The notes below the pieces were generated by a model. It searched no databases and was not told the DNA's origin. It was given only the letters and a program-made list of their open reading frames with translations. From the NCBI RefSeq assembly GCF_017491605.1, contig NZ_JAFGYY010000002.1:272564-336563 (forward strand): a stretch of 64,000 bases of DNA, read 5' to 3'. This document shows positions 33,629 to 41,129 of the stretch, one piece after another (within the stretch, counting starts at the first letter, position 1; every line of letters begins with the position of its first letter). Origin of the DNA: Pseudomonas sp. 30_B. GTDB taxonomy: Bacteria; Pseudomonadota; Gammaproteobacteria; Pseudomonadales; Pseudomonadaceae. A program made the position numbers and the translations under genes.

Positions 33629-35251
33629 TCAGCCTTGGCTGCTCATCCAGGTCGCCTGGTCGATCTCGATCAGGGTCGGCAGCGAGCTGGCACTGGCTTC
33701 GCGCAATGCGGCGCGCAGGGCCGCTTCGTCACTGGCTCGATGCGCCTTGCAGCCCAGCGCCCTGGCCGCGCCGACGAAGTCGGGGGTGTAGATGTCCACG
33801 CCCACCGGCTCGATGTCGCGGTTGACCATGTAGCGCTTGATTTCCTCATAGCCGTGGTTGTTCCACAGCAGGACGATCAGCGGGACGTGCGCTTCCACCG
33901 CGCTGGCCAGTTCCGGCAGGGTGAACTGCAGCCCGCCGTCGCCGATCAGGCACAGCACCGGGCGTCGCGTCGCATCGCCCAGCCAGGCGCCGATGGCGGC
34001 CGGCAGGGCATAGCCGAGGGTGCCGTAGCCGGTCGAGGAGTTGAACCAGCGGCGCGGCTTCTCAAGGTCCAGGGTCAGGTTGCCGGTGTATACCGGCTGG
34101 GTCGAGTCACCGACCAGTACGGCTTCGGGCAGCTCCTCCAGCGCCACGCGCAGGAAACGGGTCTGGGCGCGCAGGTTGTCGTCCAGGGTGGCCAACACCC
34201 CTTCGCGCACTCTGGCGGCGCGGCGGCTGCCCCAGTGTTCCGTATCGACCGCCGGATTCCGGTCCTCCAGGGCGCCCAACAGGGCGTCCAGGGCCAGCCC
34301 GGCATCGGCCACCAGCGCGGCGCGCGGCGGATAGTTGCGCACGGTCTGGTCGGGATCGATATCGACGCGCAGCAGCGCACCAGGGATCTTGAAGCCGCCG
34401 GCGAAGGTCACGTCGTAGTCGGTTTCGCCCAGCTCGGTGCCCACCGCGAGTACCACGTCGGCCTCGTTGACCAGTTCGCGGGCGGCGTCGGTGGACTGCG
34501 TCGAGCCGATCAGCAGGGGGTGCCGCGAGGGCAGCAGGCCCTTGGCGTTGATCGTCAGCGCCACCGGCGCCTGCAGGCGCTCGGCCAGTCGCTGCAGGGC
34601 CGGGCCGGCATCGACGGCACCGCCGCCGGCGAGGATCAGCGGACGTCGTGCGCCCGCGAGCAGGCCGGCCATCTCGGCCACCGCCTCCGGCGCGGCGCCG
34701 GCGCGGGATACCCGGACCGGCTGGCTCGACAGCAGGGCATCGGCGTTCTCCACCAGCACGTCGAGAGGAATCTCGATATGCACCGGACGCGGCCGTCCGG
34801 CCTGGAACAGGGCGAAGGCACGGGCCAGCACGGCCGGCAGTTCGGCGGCCGACATCAGCGTGTGGGAGAAGGCGCTGCAACCGGCGATCAGGCTGCTCTG
34901 CGACGGCAACTCGTGCAGCTTGCCGCGCCCGCCGCCGAGCTGGCTGCGCGCCTGCACGCTGGAGATCACCAGCATCGGAATCGAGTCCGCATAGGCCTGG
35001 GCCATGGCCGTGGCGATGTTGGTCATGCCCGGGCCGGTGATGATGAAGCACACGCCGGGCTTGCCACTGGTGCGCGCGTAGCCGTCGGCCATGAAGCCGG
35101 CGCCTTGTTCGTGGCGCGGCGTGACGTGGCGGATCGTCGAGCGGGCCAGCCCGCGATAGAGTTCCACGGTATGCACGCCGGGGATGCCGAACACCTGCTC
35201 GACACCGTAGCCTTCGAGCAATTTCACCAGTACTTCGCCGCATGTGGCCAT
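33629..35251 (-). CDS. Thiamine-diphosphate decarboxylase, 5-guanidino-2-oxopentanoate decarboxylase-like
   Basis: 540 residues from ATG 35251 (AAGGA upstream); the longer frame to 35410 has no start evidence. It has the ThDP enzyme architecture: PYR domain with EQVFGIPGVHTVELYRGLA then RHVTPRHEQGAGFMADGYA (catalytic Glu), a central domain, and PP domain with GDGGLQFTLPEL and 26 residues later NNHGYEEIK. The N-terminal segment is very like AruI of Pseudomonas, which decarboxylates 2-ketoarginine to 4-guanidinobutanal. AruH, the transaminase partner, is absent. Divergent LysR regulator is likely its controller. Confidence 0.75.
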   Translation of the reverse strand: MATCGEVLVKLLEGYGVEQVFGIPGVHTVELYRGLARSTIRHVTPRHEQGAGFMADGYARTSGKPGVCFIITGPGMTNIATAMAQAYADSIPMLVISSVQARSQLGGGRGKLHELPSQSSLIAGCSAFSHTLMSAAELPAVLARAFALFQAGRPRPVHIEIPLDVLVENADALLSSQPVRVSRAGAAPEAVAEMAGLLAGARRPLILAGGGAVDAGPALQRLAERLQAPVALTINAKGLLPSRHPLLIGSTQSTDAARELVNEADVVLAVGTELGETDYDVTFAGGFKIPGALLRVDIDPDQTVRNYPPRAALVADAGLALDALLGALEDRNPAVDTEHWGSRRAARVREGVLATLDDNLRAQTRFLRVALEELPEAVLVGDSTQPVYTGNLTLDLEKPRRWFNSSTGYGTLGYALPAAIGAWLGDATRRPVLCLIGDGGLQFTLPELASAVEAHVPLIVLLWNNHGYEEIKRYMVNRDIEPVGVDIYTPDFVGAARALGCKAHRASDEAALRAALREASASSLPTLIEIDQATWMSSQG

Positions 35252-35389
35252 GGACTTTATCCTTATTGCTTTGTCGTCGGTCTGGCGCGCCTTCGCGGTG
35301 TATTCCGCCGGGGGCAACGGGAGCCGTGGCGTGCAGGCAGGCGAGGGGCGCGCATGGGAGTCCGCATTGGACCTGTCGGCCGAGGGCGC

Positions 35390-35409
35390 TGACAAACCAA
35401 AATTTGTCA
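35390..35409. promoter_or_regulatory. LysR-type operator between divergent genes
   Basis: TGACAAA-CCAAAA-TTTGTCA is a perfect 7+7 palindrome containing the T-N11-A core of LysR-binding sites. It lies 36 bases before the LysR gene and 139 before the AruI-like gene, the usual location for autoregulation plus activation of the divergent gene. Confidence 0.6.
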
Positions 35410-35444
35410 TACTAGGTATGTCTTCACCTCATGCCTGAGCCCCG

Positions 35445-36347
35445 ATGAAGCGCCTGCCCCCTTTGCCTGCCCTGCACACCTTTCTGGTCACCGCGCAATG
35501 CTGCAACTTCACCCGCGCGGCTTCTCTGCTGCATATCACCCAGGGGGCGGTGAGCCGGCAGATCGCCGGCCTGGAAAGCCACCTGGGCTATGCGCTATTC
35601 CAGCGTCAGGCGCGTGGCTTGAGCCTCACGCCCCAGGGCCGCGAACTGTTGCCGCATATCCAGCAGGTGTTCGCGCTGATCGAGGAGGCGATGGAAACGG
35701 TCGGTGGCAAGCGCGAGGCGCTGCAGCTCAAAGCCCCCACCTGCATCATGCGTTGGCTGCTGCCGCGTCTGTTGCAGTGGCAGACCGAGCGTCCGGACGT
35801 GCCGGTGGAACTGACCACCACCATGCAGCACTCCGTGGATTTCCGTAGCGAGGAGTTCGACGCCGCGGTGGTCTACAGCCTGCAGAAGGAGGAGGAGGGC
35901 CCGGCTTGCCACCGGCTGTTCTACGAGCAACTGACCCCGGTCTGCGCTCCGCAACTGCTCGACGGCCCGCTCCCCCTGGGTGCGCTGGCGGACCTGGAGC
36001 GGCACATGCTGCTGCACCCCACGCGCGACCAGCGCGACTGGGAGGCCTGGTTGCGTGTGGCCGGCACGCGGGTCAGCAATATGGGCAAGGGGCAGCATTT
36101 CGACACCCTGGACCTGGCCGTTTCGGTGGCCGCCCAGGGGGCCGGCGTGGCCATGGGCGACTGGGCGCTGATCGGTGACGACCTGCGCGCCGGGCGCCTG
36201 GTCACGCCTTTCGAGTTGAAGGTGCGCACCGGTGCGGCGTACTACCTGGTCTACCCCGAACGCCGCGATACGTCGCCGCAATTGCGCGAGCTGATCGACT
36301 GGCTGTTGCTGCAAGCGGCCGAGCCACCGGAGCAGCCAAGCGCCTGA
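35445..36347 (+). CDS. LysR family transcriptional regulator (GcvA-like)
   Basis: 300 residues. The N-terminal winged HTH includes LPALHTFLVTAQCCNFTRAAS then LLHITQGAVSRQIAGLE and LFQRQARGLSLTPQGRELL, the canonical LTTR block. The effector domain continues as LKAPTCIMRWLLPRL and ends with EPPEQPSA. The branch resembles GcvA/TrpI-type regulators of amino-acid pathways. It is divergent from the AruI-like gene, with a palindromic T-N11-A site between. Confidence 0.9.
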   Translation: MKRLPPLPALHTFLVTAQCCNFTRAASLLHITQGAVSRQIAGLESHLGYALFQRQARGLSLTPQGRELLPHIQQVFALIEEAMETVGGKREALQLKAPTCIMRWLLPRLLQWQTERPDVPVELTTTMQHSVDFRSEEFDAAVVYSLQKEEEGPACHRLFYEQLTPVCAPQLLDGPLPLGALADLERHMLLHPTRDQRDWEAWLRVAGTRVSNMGKGQHFDTLDLAVSVAAQGAGVAMGDWALIGDDLRAGRLVTPFELKVRTGAAYYLVYPERRDTSPQLRELIDWLLLQAAEPPEQPSA

Positions 36348-36717
36348 TGCCGCTTCGGCGTCAGGCGTTCTCCGTCGCACCGGGTGCGGCTCGCCACGAT
36401 GAAGAGCCGCGACCTAGAGAGCCTGCTCCCCGCTGCTTTCGACTGAGCGAAATTTCCAGCACATTACTAGGAAAATTACTTTTGAAAAGTCTGAAGTAAT
36501 TATTTGCATCGCCCTATTTTTCCTAGCGCATCAAGCTGCGACAACTGCAACCACACCAAGCCGTAGAGGTCCTGGTGTACGCGGACCGGAGCGTCTGAAA
36601 AGCTCCGGCCGTGCTGCTGTTCCTTACTGCCAAAGCCCGGCGCCAATACGCCAGGCACACAACAACAATCGGCGAATACAGGCCCGCGAAACAGCGGTCT
36701 GTCAGAGGAATATCACC
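36348..36717. other. Intergenic AT-rich region
   Basis: A 370-base stretch after the LysR gene without a convincing gene. It is clearly AT-richer near 36460-36530, where a nested inverted repeat lies. It probably holds the promoter and operator of the downstream plus-strand genes. A 70-codon minus-strand frame here has no SD or family resemblance. Confidence 0.5.
36467..36526. repeat. Nested inverted repeat in AT-rich upstream region
   Basis: Outer arms CTAGGAAAA (36467) and TTTTCCTAG (36518) are exact complements; inner arms AATTACTT and AAGTAATT lie within. Probably an operator or promoter-linked structure for the isomerase/ABC genes downstream. Confidence 0.5.
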
Positions 36718-36816
36718 ATGTCCTTGCTTGCGCATTTCTCCCGTTCGACATCCTCCCCAACGTCCGCCGATTCGTTTCGCCGCCTGACGCTCTCAGCCGT
36801 CGCGCCCGTGCGCTGA
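36718..36816 (+). CDS. Candidate 32-residue small ORF (leader peptide?)
   Basis: ATG 36718 is preceded by AGAGGA six bases upstream, a better Shine-Dalgarno than many annotated genes here. The peptide begins MSLLAHFSRSTSS and ends LTLSAVAPVR. It lies 60 bases before the isomerase-like gene on the same strand. It may be a leader peptide or chance. Neither composition nor any family supports function beyond the SD. Confidence 0.3.
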   Translation: MSLLAHFSRSTSSPTSADSFRRLTLSAVAPVR

Positions 36817-36876
36817 ACCTCCGCCGAATGCTTCGCCGTGCCCGACGGCGCGGTTCACCCTGCCCGGAGTTCGGTC

Positions 36877-37719
36877 ATGCGACTGGAGATCTTCCGTACC
36901 CTGTGGGGCTACACCCGTGGCTGGCCGCAGGCTATCGCCGAACTGCGCGAAGCCGGTTTCGACGGCCTGGAAGCGCGCCTGCCCGCCAATCCCGCCCTGC
37001 GTGCCGAGTACGCACGCCTGCTGGCCGGGGAGGGGGTGCCCTACATCGCGACCCTGTTTACCGCCCATGACGTGCTGCCCGACCAGTCGGCCAGCCCGCA
37101 GGTGCACCTCGATGACCTGCAGCGCAAATTGGGCGACGCCGCCGAGCTGTCGCCGCGCCTGGTCAACGTCCTGGCCGGCAACGACCGCTGGCCGCTGGCC
37201 GCGCAGGTCGACTTCTTCGGCCGCGCCCTGGAGCTGGCCGCCGCGCAGGAACTGACCTGCCTCTTCGAGATTCACCGCGCCCGCTCGCTGTACAGCCCCT
37301 GGGTCACCCTGGAGCTGATCCGCCAGGTTCCCGAGCTGCGCTTCACCACCGATATCAGCCACTGGGTGGTGGTCTGCGAGCGCCTGCTCGACGACCCCGC
37401 CGACGACCTCACACCCTTCGTCGAGCGCGTGCAGCACATCCAGGCCCGCGTCGGTTACGACCAGGGCCCGCAGGTGCCGCACCCCGGCGCGCCGGAATAC
37501 GCCAACGCGCTGGCCTTCCACCAGAAGCACTGGGAAGCGGTCTGGCGCGCGCAACGGGCCCGTGGCCAGCAGGTCACCACCCTGACCCCGGAATTCGGCC
37601 CGGACGGCTATCTGCATCGCCTGCCGTTCACCAATGCCCCGATCGCCGATCTGTGGGCGCTGAACCGCTGGATGGCTCAGGAAGAGCGCCGTCACTTCCA
37701 GCGCTTCCTCGAATCCTGA
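36877..37719 (+). CDS. Sugar phosphate isomerase/epimerase family TIM-barrel protein
   Basis: 280 residues from ATG 36877 with CGGAG at proper spacing. It is a xylose-isomerase-like TIM barrel: IAELREAGFDGLEARLP in the first helix region, LTCLFEIHRAR (strand with Glu/His metal ligands), RFTTDISHWVVVCERLL and HIQARVGYDQGPQV (metal/substrate loop) and LTPEFGPDGY near the end. Family members isomerise sugars, inosose or hydroxypyruvate. It starts a plus-strand row with a small ORF and an amino-acid ABC system; the substrate is unknown. Confidence 0.8.
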   Translation: MRLEIFRTLWGYTRGWPQAIAELREAGFDGLEARLPANPALRAEYARLLAGEGVPYIATLFTAHDVLPDQSASPQVHLDDLQRKLGDAAELSPRLVNVLAGNDRWPLAAQVDFFGRALELAAAQELTCLFEIHRARSLYSPWVTLELIRQVPELRFTTDISHWVVVCERLLDDPADDLTPFVERVQHIQARVGYDQGPQVPHPGAPEYANALAFHQKHWEAVWRAQRARGQQVTTLTPEFGPDGYLHRLPFTNAPIADLWALNRWMAQEERRHFQRFLES

Positions 37720-37736
37720 CCCTGGAGCCATCGACC

Positions 37737-37910
37737 ATGCAGACGCAGGCGTACGAAACCATCGTCATCGGTGAGCACATGTGGAGGCGGGCGCTGCAGA
37801 GCTGCAACCCCCTGCGCCGCAAGGTTGCCGACGGTGAACTGGCACTGCCGGAGCGGACGCGCAAATCGTCCGGCGTCGGCCATTTGAAAAAACAGACGCA
37901 GCCTTCCTGA
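37737..37910 (+). CDS. Hypothetical 57-residue protein
   Basis: ATG 37737 follows a TGGAG motif. The product, with TIVIGEHMWRRALQSCNPLRRK and a basic C-terminus (KSSGVGHLKKQTQPS), resembles no family I know. It lies between the isomerase-like gene (17 bases before) and an amino-acid ABC binding-protein gene (32 bases after), so is likely co-transcribed. It could be a real small protein or a decayed remnant. Confidence 0.4.
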   Translation: MQTQAYETIVIGEHMWRRALQSCNPLRRKVADGELALPERTRKSSGVGHLKKQTQPS

Positions 37911-37942
37911 GCCGCGCGCAACCCTAGACTGGAGCAATCACG

Positions 37943-38752
37943 ATGCTGAAAACCACCCGCACCCTCCTGGCCGCCGCCGTTGTCGGCGCCACCCTGTTGG
38001 GCACCCTGCAAACCGCCAGCGCCGCCGTGACCAGCACGCCGGGGCAGTTCAAGGTCGGCATGGAAATCACCTATCCGCCCTTCGAGTCCTACGACGGCGA
38101 CAAGGTGGTGGGTTCCGACCCCGAGCTGGCCGAACTGCTGGCCAAGCACATGGACCTCAAGACGAGCTTCGTGAACACCAAGTTCTCCGGGCTGATCCTG
38201 GGCCTGAACGCCGGTCACTTCGACGCGGTGATTTCCGGCATGTACGTCACCCCCGAGCGCGCCACCCAGGCCATGGCGATCCCCTACGCGCAGACCGGCG
38301 CGGCCATCATGGTCCCGGCTGACAGCAAGGAGCGCCCGGCGAAGCCTGAAGACCTCTGCGGCAAGAAGATCGGCCTGGAGAAGGGCACCACCTGGGTGCC
38401 GAAGTTCGAGGAGCTGTCCAAGACCTACTGCGTACCCAACGGCAAGGGCCCTATCAGCGTGAGCGAATACCCGTCCGCGCCGGAAGTGACCCAGGCGCTG
38501 CTGTCGAAGAACGTCCAGGCCCAGGTGGAGATTTCCGGCGCCGCGCACATGATCGCCGAGCGCTCCAAGGGCCGCGTAGTGGTCAGCTCCACCGAGCTGA
38601 TCTACAAACAAACCTTGGGCATGTACGTGAAGAAGGGCAATCAGGAGCTGTACGACGCACTCAAGACCGCCTTCCAGAAGACCAAGGACAGCGGCGAATT
38701 CGCTGCCCTGCTGAAGAAGTACGCTCTGGAAGACGCTCCGGCGACCGAGTGA
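37943..38752 (+). CDS. Amino-acid ABC transporter substrate-binding protein (family 3)
   Basis: 269 residues. A Sec signal peptide (LLAAAVVGATLLGTLQTASA) is followed by VGMEITYPPFESYDGDKVVG, the family 3 start, and FDAVISGMYVTPERATQAM. A disulfide may form between Cys in EDLCGKKIG and TYCVPNG, as in other polar amino-acid binding proteins. The next gene encodes the fused permease/ATPase. Ligand not readable from sequence. Confidence 0.9.
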   Translation: MLKTTRTLLAAAVVGATLLGTLQTASAAVTSTPGQFKVGMEITYPPFESYDGDKVVGSDPELAELLAKHMDLKTSFVNTKFSGLILGLNAGHFDAVISGMYVTPERATQAMAIPYAQTGAAIMVPADSKERPAKPEDLCGKKIGLEKGTTWVPKFEELSKTYCVPNGKGPISVSEYPSAPEVTQALLSKNVQAQVEISGAAHMIAERSKGRVVVSSTELIYKQTLGMYVKKGNQELYDALKTAFQKTKDSGEFAALLKKYALEDAPATE

Positions 38753-38780
38753 TTCCGCTTTAACGCAACATGAAAGACGG

Positions 38781-38799
38781 GGCTGGCCTCGCGCCAGCC
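38781..38799 (+). repeat. Stem-loop between binding-protein and permease-ATPase genes
   Basis: GGCTGGC-CTCGC-GCCAGCC, 28 bases after the binding-protein stop. Its position copies the palindrome after the other binding-protein gene at 32141, and suggests the same mRNA-stabilising role. Confidence 0.45.
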
Positions 38800-38817
38800 T
38801 CGTTCGCCGAGGTCTCC

Positions 38818-40374
38818 ATGCAATTCGACTGGTCCTACTTCTTCTCCCTGTTCTCCTTGCCGGATTTCTGGAAGGCCTGCGTCACGGTGATCGAACTGAG
38901 CGCCCTGACCTGGCTGATCGGCATGGTCCTGGGCTTCCTCCTCGCCTGTGCCAAGCTCTCGGGCTCGCGCTGGCTGCGTGTGCCGACGGCGCTGTACATC
39001 TGGTTCTTCCGCAGCGTGCCGCTGCTGGTGCTGGTGGTGTTCGTCTACAACCTGCCGCAACTCTTCCCGGCCAGCGGCGCGCTGCTGTCCGATCCGTTCA
39101 TTTCCGGCCTGCTCGCCCTGGTGCTGACCGAGGCGGCGTACATGGCCGAGATCCATCGCGGCGGCCTGATCTCCGTGGCCAAGGGCCAGAAGGAAGCCGG
39201 TCGCGCCCTGGCCATGGGCGGCATCGGCATCCAGCGCCTGATCGTCATTCCGCAGGCGTTCCGTATCTCGCTGCCGACGCTGATCAATGAGTACGTCACC
39301 GTGGTCAAGCTGACCTCGCTGGTCTCGGTGATCTCCCTCACCGAACTGCTGCAGGTCGGCGAGCGCCTCTATGCGCAGAACTTCCTGGTGATGGAAACCC
39401 TGTCGGCGGTCGCCATCTACTACGTGCTGATCGTCACCCTGTTCGGCTGGGGCCTGCAGTACCTGGAGCACCGCCTGGACCTCAACGCCCGCAAGCCGGA
39501 AACCCTGGCCGGCGAACAACTGGAACGCCTGCGCAAGAACCTCCCGGCAACCCCGGTGGCCGGCCGCGAGGCCGCTCCGGCCGGTGCGCCGCCGGCGCTG
39601 CAGCTCAAGGGCATCCGCAAGAGCTATGGCAAGCACGAGGTACTCAAGGGCGTCGACCTGAGCGTGGGCAACGGCGAAGTGGTTTCGATCATCGGCCCGT
39701 CCGGCTCCGGCAAGACCTCGTTGATTCGCACCGTCAACGGCCTGGAAGGCATCGACGGCGGCACCACCGCGCTCTTCGGCAAGCCCTACATCGAAGCCGG
39801 CAAGCCGAACCCGGCGCGCCTGCGCGAGGGCGTGCAGCACATCGGCATGGTGTTCCAGAACTTCAACCTGTTCCCGCACCGGACCATCCTCGACAACGTC
39901 ACCCTGGCGCCGCGCTTCCACGGCCTCGCCGGCCGCGACATCTGCGAGCAGAAGGCCCTGGCGCTGCTGGACAAGGTCGGCCTGCTGGCCCATGCGCACA
40001 AGTACCCGCACCAGCTCTCCGGCGGCCAGCAACAGCGCGTGGCCATCGCCCGTGCGCTGGCCATGGCGCCGGCGATCATGCTGTTCGACGAGCCGACCTC
40101 GGCGCTGGACCCGGAGCTGGTGGGCGATGTGCTCAACGTGATCCGCGACCTGGCGAAGGAAGGCATGACCATGGTGATCGTCACCCACGAGATGGACTTC
40201 GCCATGTCGATCTCCGACCGGGTGCTCTTCATGGAGCACGGCCAGGTGCAGGTCGATGCCGCACCGGCACGCATCCGCAATGGCGAATGCGGCGAGCGGG
40301 TGATGCGCTTCATCGGCCTGGAGCGCCAAGCCGAGCAGGACGAGGCCCAGCGCCGGGAGTTCCTCGCCGGTTGA
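38818..40374 (+). CDS. Fused amino-acid ABC transporter permease/ATP-binding protein
   Basis: 518 residues from ATG 38818 (GAGG upstream; the alternative ATG 38770 lies in the stem-loop). Residues 1-230 are a His/Glu/Gln-type permease (IELSALTWLIGMVLGFLLACA; EAGRALAMGGIGIQRLIVIPQA as the EAA loop). Residues ~260-518 are an ATPase with Walker A GPSGSGKTS, signature LSGGQQQR and Walker B IMLFDEPTSALDP. The two are usually separate genes; this fused form is a known but uncommon subtype. Two copies would make the full transporter with the upstream binding protein. Confidence 0.9.
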   Translation: MQFDWSYFFSLFSLPDFWKACVTVIELSALTWLIGMVLGFLLACAKLSGSRWLRVPTALYIWFFRSVPLLVLVVFVYNLPQLFPASGALLSDPFISGLLALVLTEAAYMAEIHRGGLISVAKGQKEAGRALAMGGIGIQRLIVIPQAFRISLPTLINEYVTVVKLTSLVSVISLTELLQVGERLYAQNFLVMETLSAVAIYYVLIVTLFGWGLQYLEHRLDLNARKPETLAGEQLERLRKNLPATPVAGREAAPAGAPPALQLKGIRKSYGKHEVLKGVDLSVGNGEVVSIIGPSGSGKTSLIRTVNGLEGIDGGTTALFGKPYIEAGKPNPARLREGVQHIGMVFQNFNLFPHRTILDNVTLAPRFHGLAGRDICEQKALALLDKVGLLAHAHKYPHQLSGGQQQRVAIARALAMAPAIMLFDEPTSALDPELVGDVLNVIRDLAKEGMTMVIVTHEMDFAMSISDRVLFMEHGQVQVDAAPARIRNGECGERVMRFIGLERQAEQDEAQRREFLAG

Positions 40375-40434
40375 CGTCGAATGGCCAGGCGGCGCGCGGG
40401 TGCGCCGCCTGGAAATCGTCCCCCGGACGGAATA

Positions 40435-40463
40435 AAGGCCCGGCGCAGCAAGCGCCGGGCCTT
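40435..40463 (+). terminator. Stem-loop terminator after the ABC system
   Basis: AAGGCCCGGCGC-AGCAA-GCGCCGGGCCTT, a 12-base perfect stem 60 bases after the stop. The T-run is short. It separates the ABC genes from the chemosensory operon promoter at 40464-40652. Confidence 0.7.
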
Positions 40464-40652
40464 GGCATTGGGTCGCCGGAAAGCCTGGAGGCAATCACGC
40501 CCGCCAGCTTCGGGCGCCATTTCGCTATCGACCTCAACATCTCGGGGACCGCTCGAGTTCGAAATCATCTAAGTATCCTGAACCTCCTTCTGGACGGAAG
40601 CTGGCACTAAGCTACCTTTCACCATAAGAGCTAGCGGCAGCAGGGTCTTTCT

Positions 40653-41129
40653 ATGGATAGATGTTTCGTGCTGCCATTCCGGCTGGCGGGGCGGCACCTG
40701 GCGGTGAGCCTGGACTCGGTGGTCCGTGTGCTCCCCGCTTTGCTGTGGACGCCGCTCCCCGGCGCTCCGGATACGGTGTTCGGGCTGGTCAACGTGCGCG
40801 GGCAGGTGTTGCCTGTGGTGGACCTGGCCCGGCGCTTCGCCTGGCCGTCGGCCCCTCCGGCTCTGTGGCAGCCCTTTCTCTGGCTGAAGACGCGGCAGCG
40901 CGAGCTGCTGGTGCCGGTGGAGGCCGTGGAAGCTGCCGCCAGTTGCGCCGCTGAAGACTTTTCCCCAGCCCCCCATCCGCAGGTGCCCTCGGCGCTCCTC
41001 AAAGGTGTAGTCCGCACTGCCGAAGGACTGTTGCTGATCCAGGATGTGGAGCAGGTACTCTCCGACGCGGACGAAGAGTGCCTGGCAGAGGCCCTGATGC
41101 TCGCACGAGGCGCCAATGGACGTGGTTGA
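40653..41129 (+). CDS. CheW-type coupling protein (WspB-like)
   Basis: 158 residues consisting of one CheW domain: AVSLDSVVRVLPALLWTPLPGAP, VFGLVNVRGQVLPVVDLARRF are the CheW core, the second quoted as GLVNVRGQVLPVVDLARRF. It is first in a seven-gene cluster. In the Wsp system of Pseudomonas the analogous WspB couples receptor WspA to kinase WspE. The following CheR gene begins within its last codons (14-base overlap), so translation is coupled. Confidence 0.85.
   Translation: MDRCFVLPFRLAGRHLAVSLDSVVRVLPALLWTPLPGAPDTVFGLVNVRGQVLPVVDLARRFAWPSAPPALWQPFLWLKTRQRELLVPVEAVEAAASCAAEDFSPAPHPQVPSALLKGVVRTAEGLLLIQDVEQVLSDADEECLAEALMLARGANGRG

Noticed and set aside
36523..36735. 70-codon minus-strand ORF in the intergenic region
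   Set aside because: No SD, no family resemblance, and it overlaps the candidate leader ORF and the AT-rich repeat.
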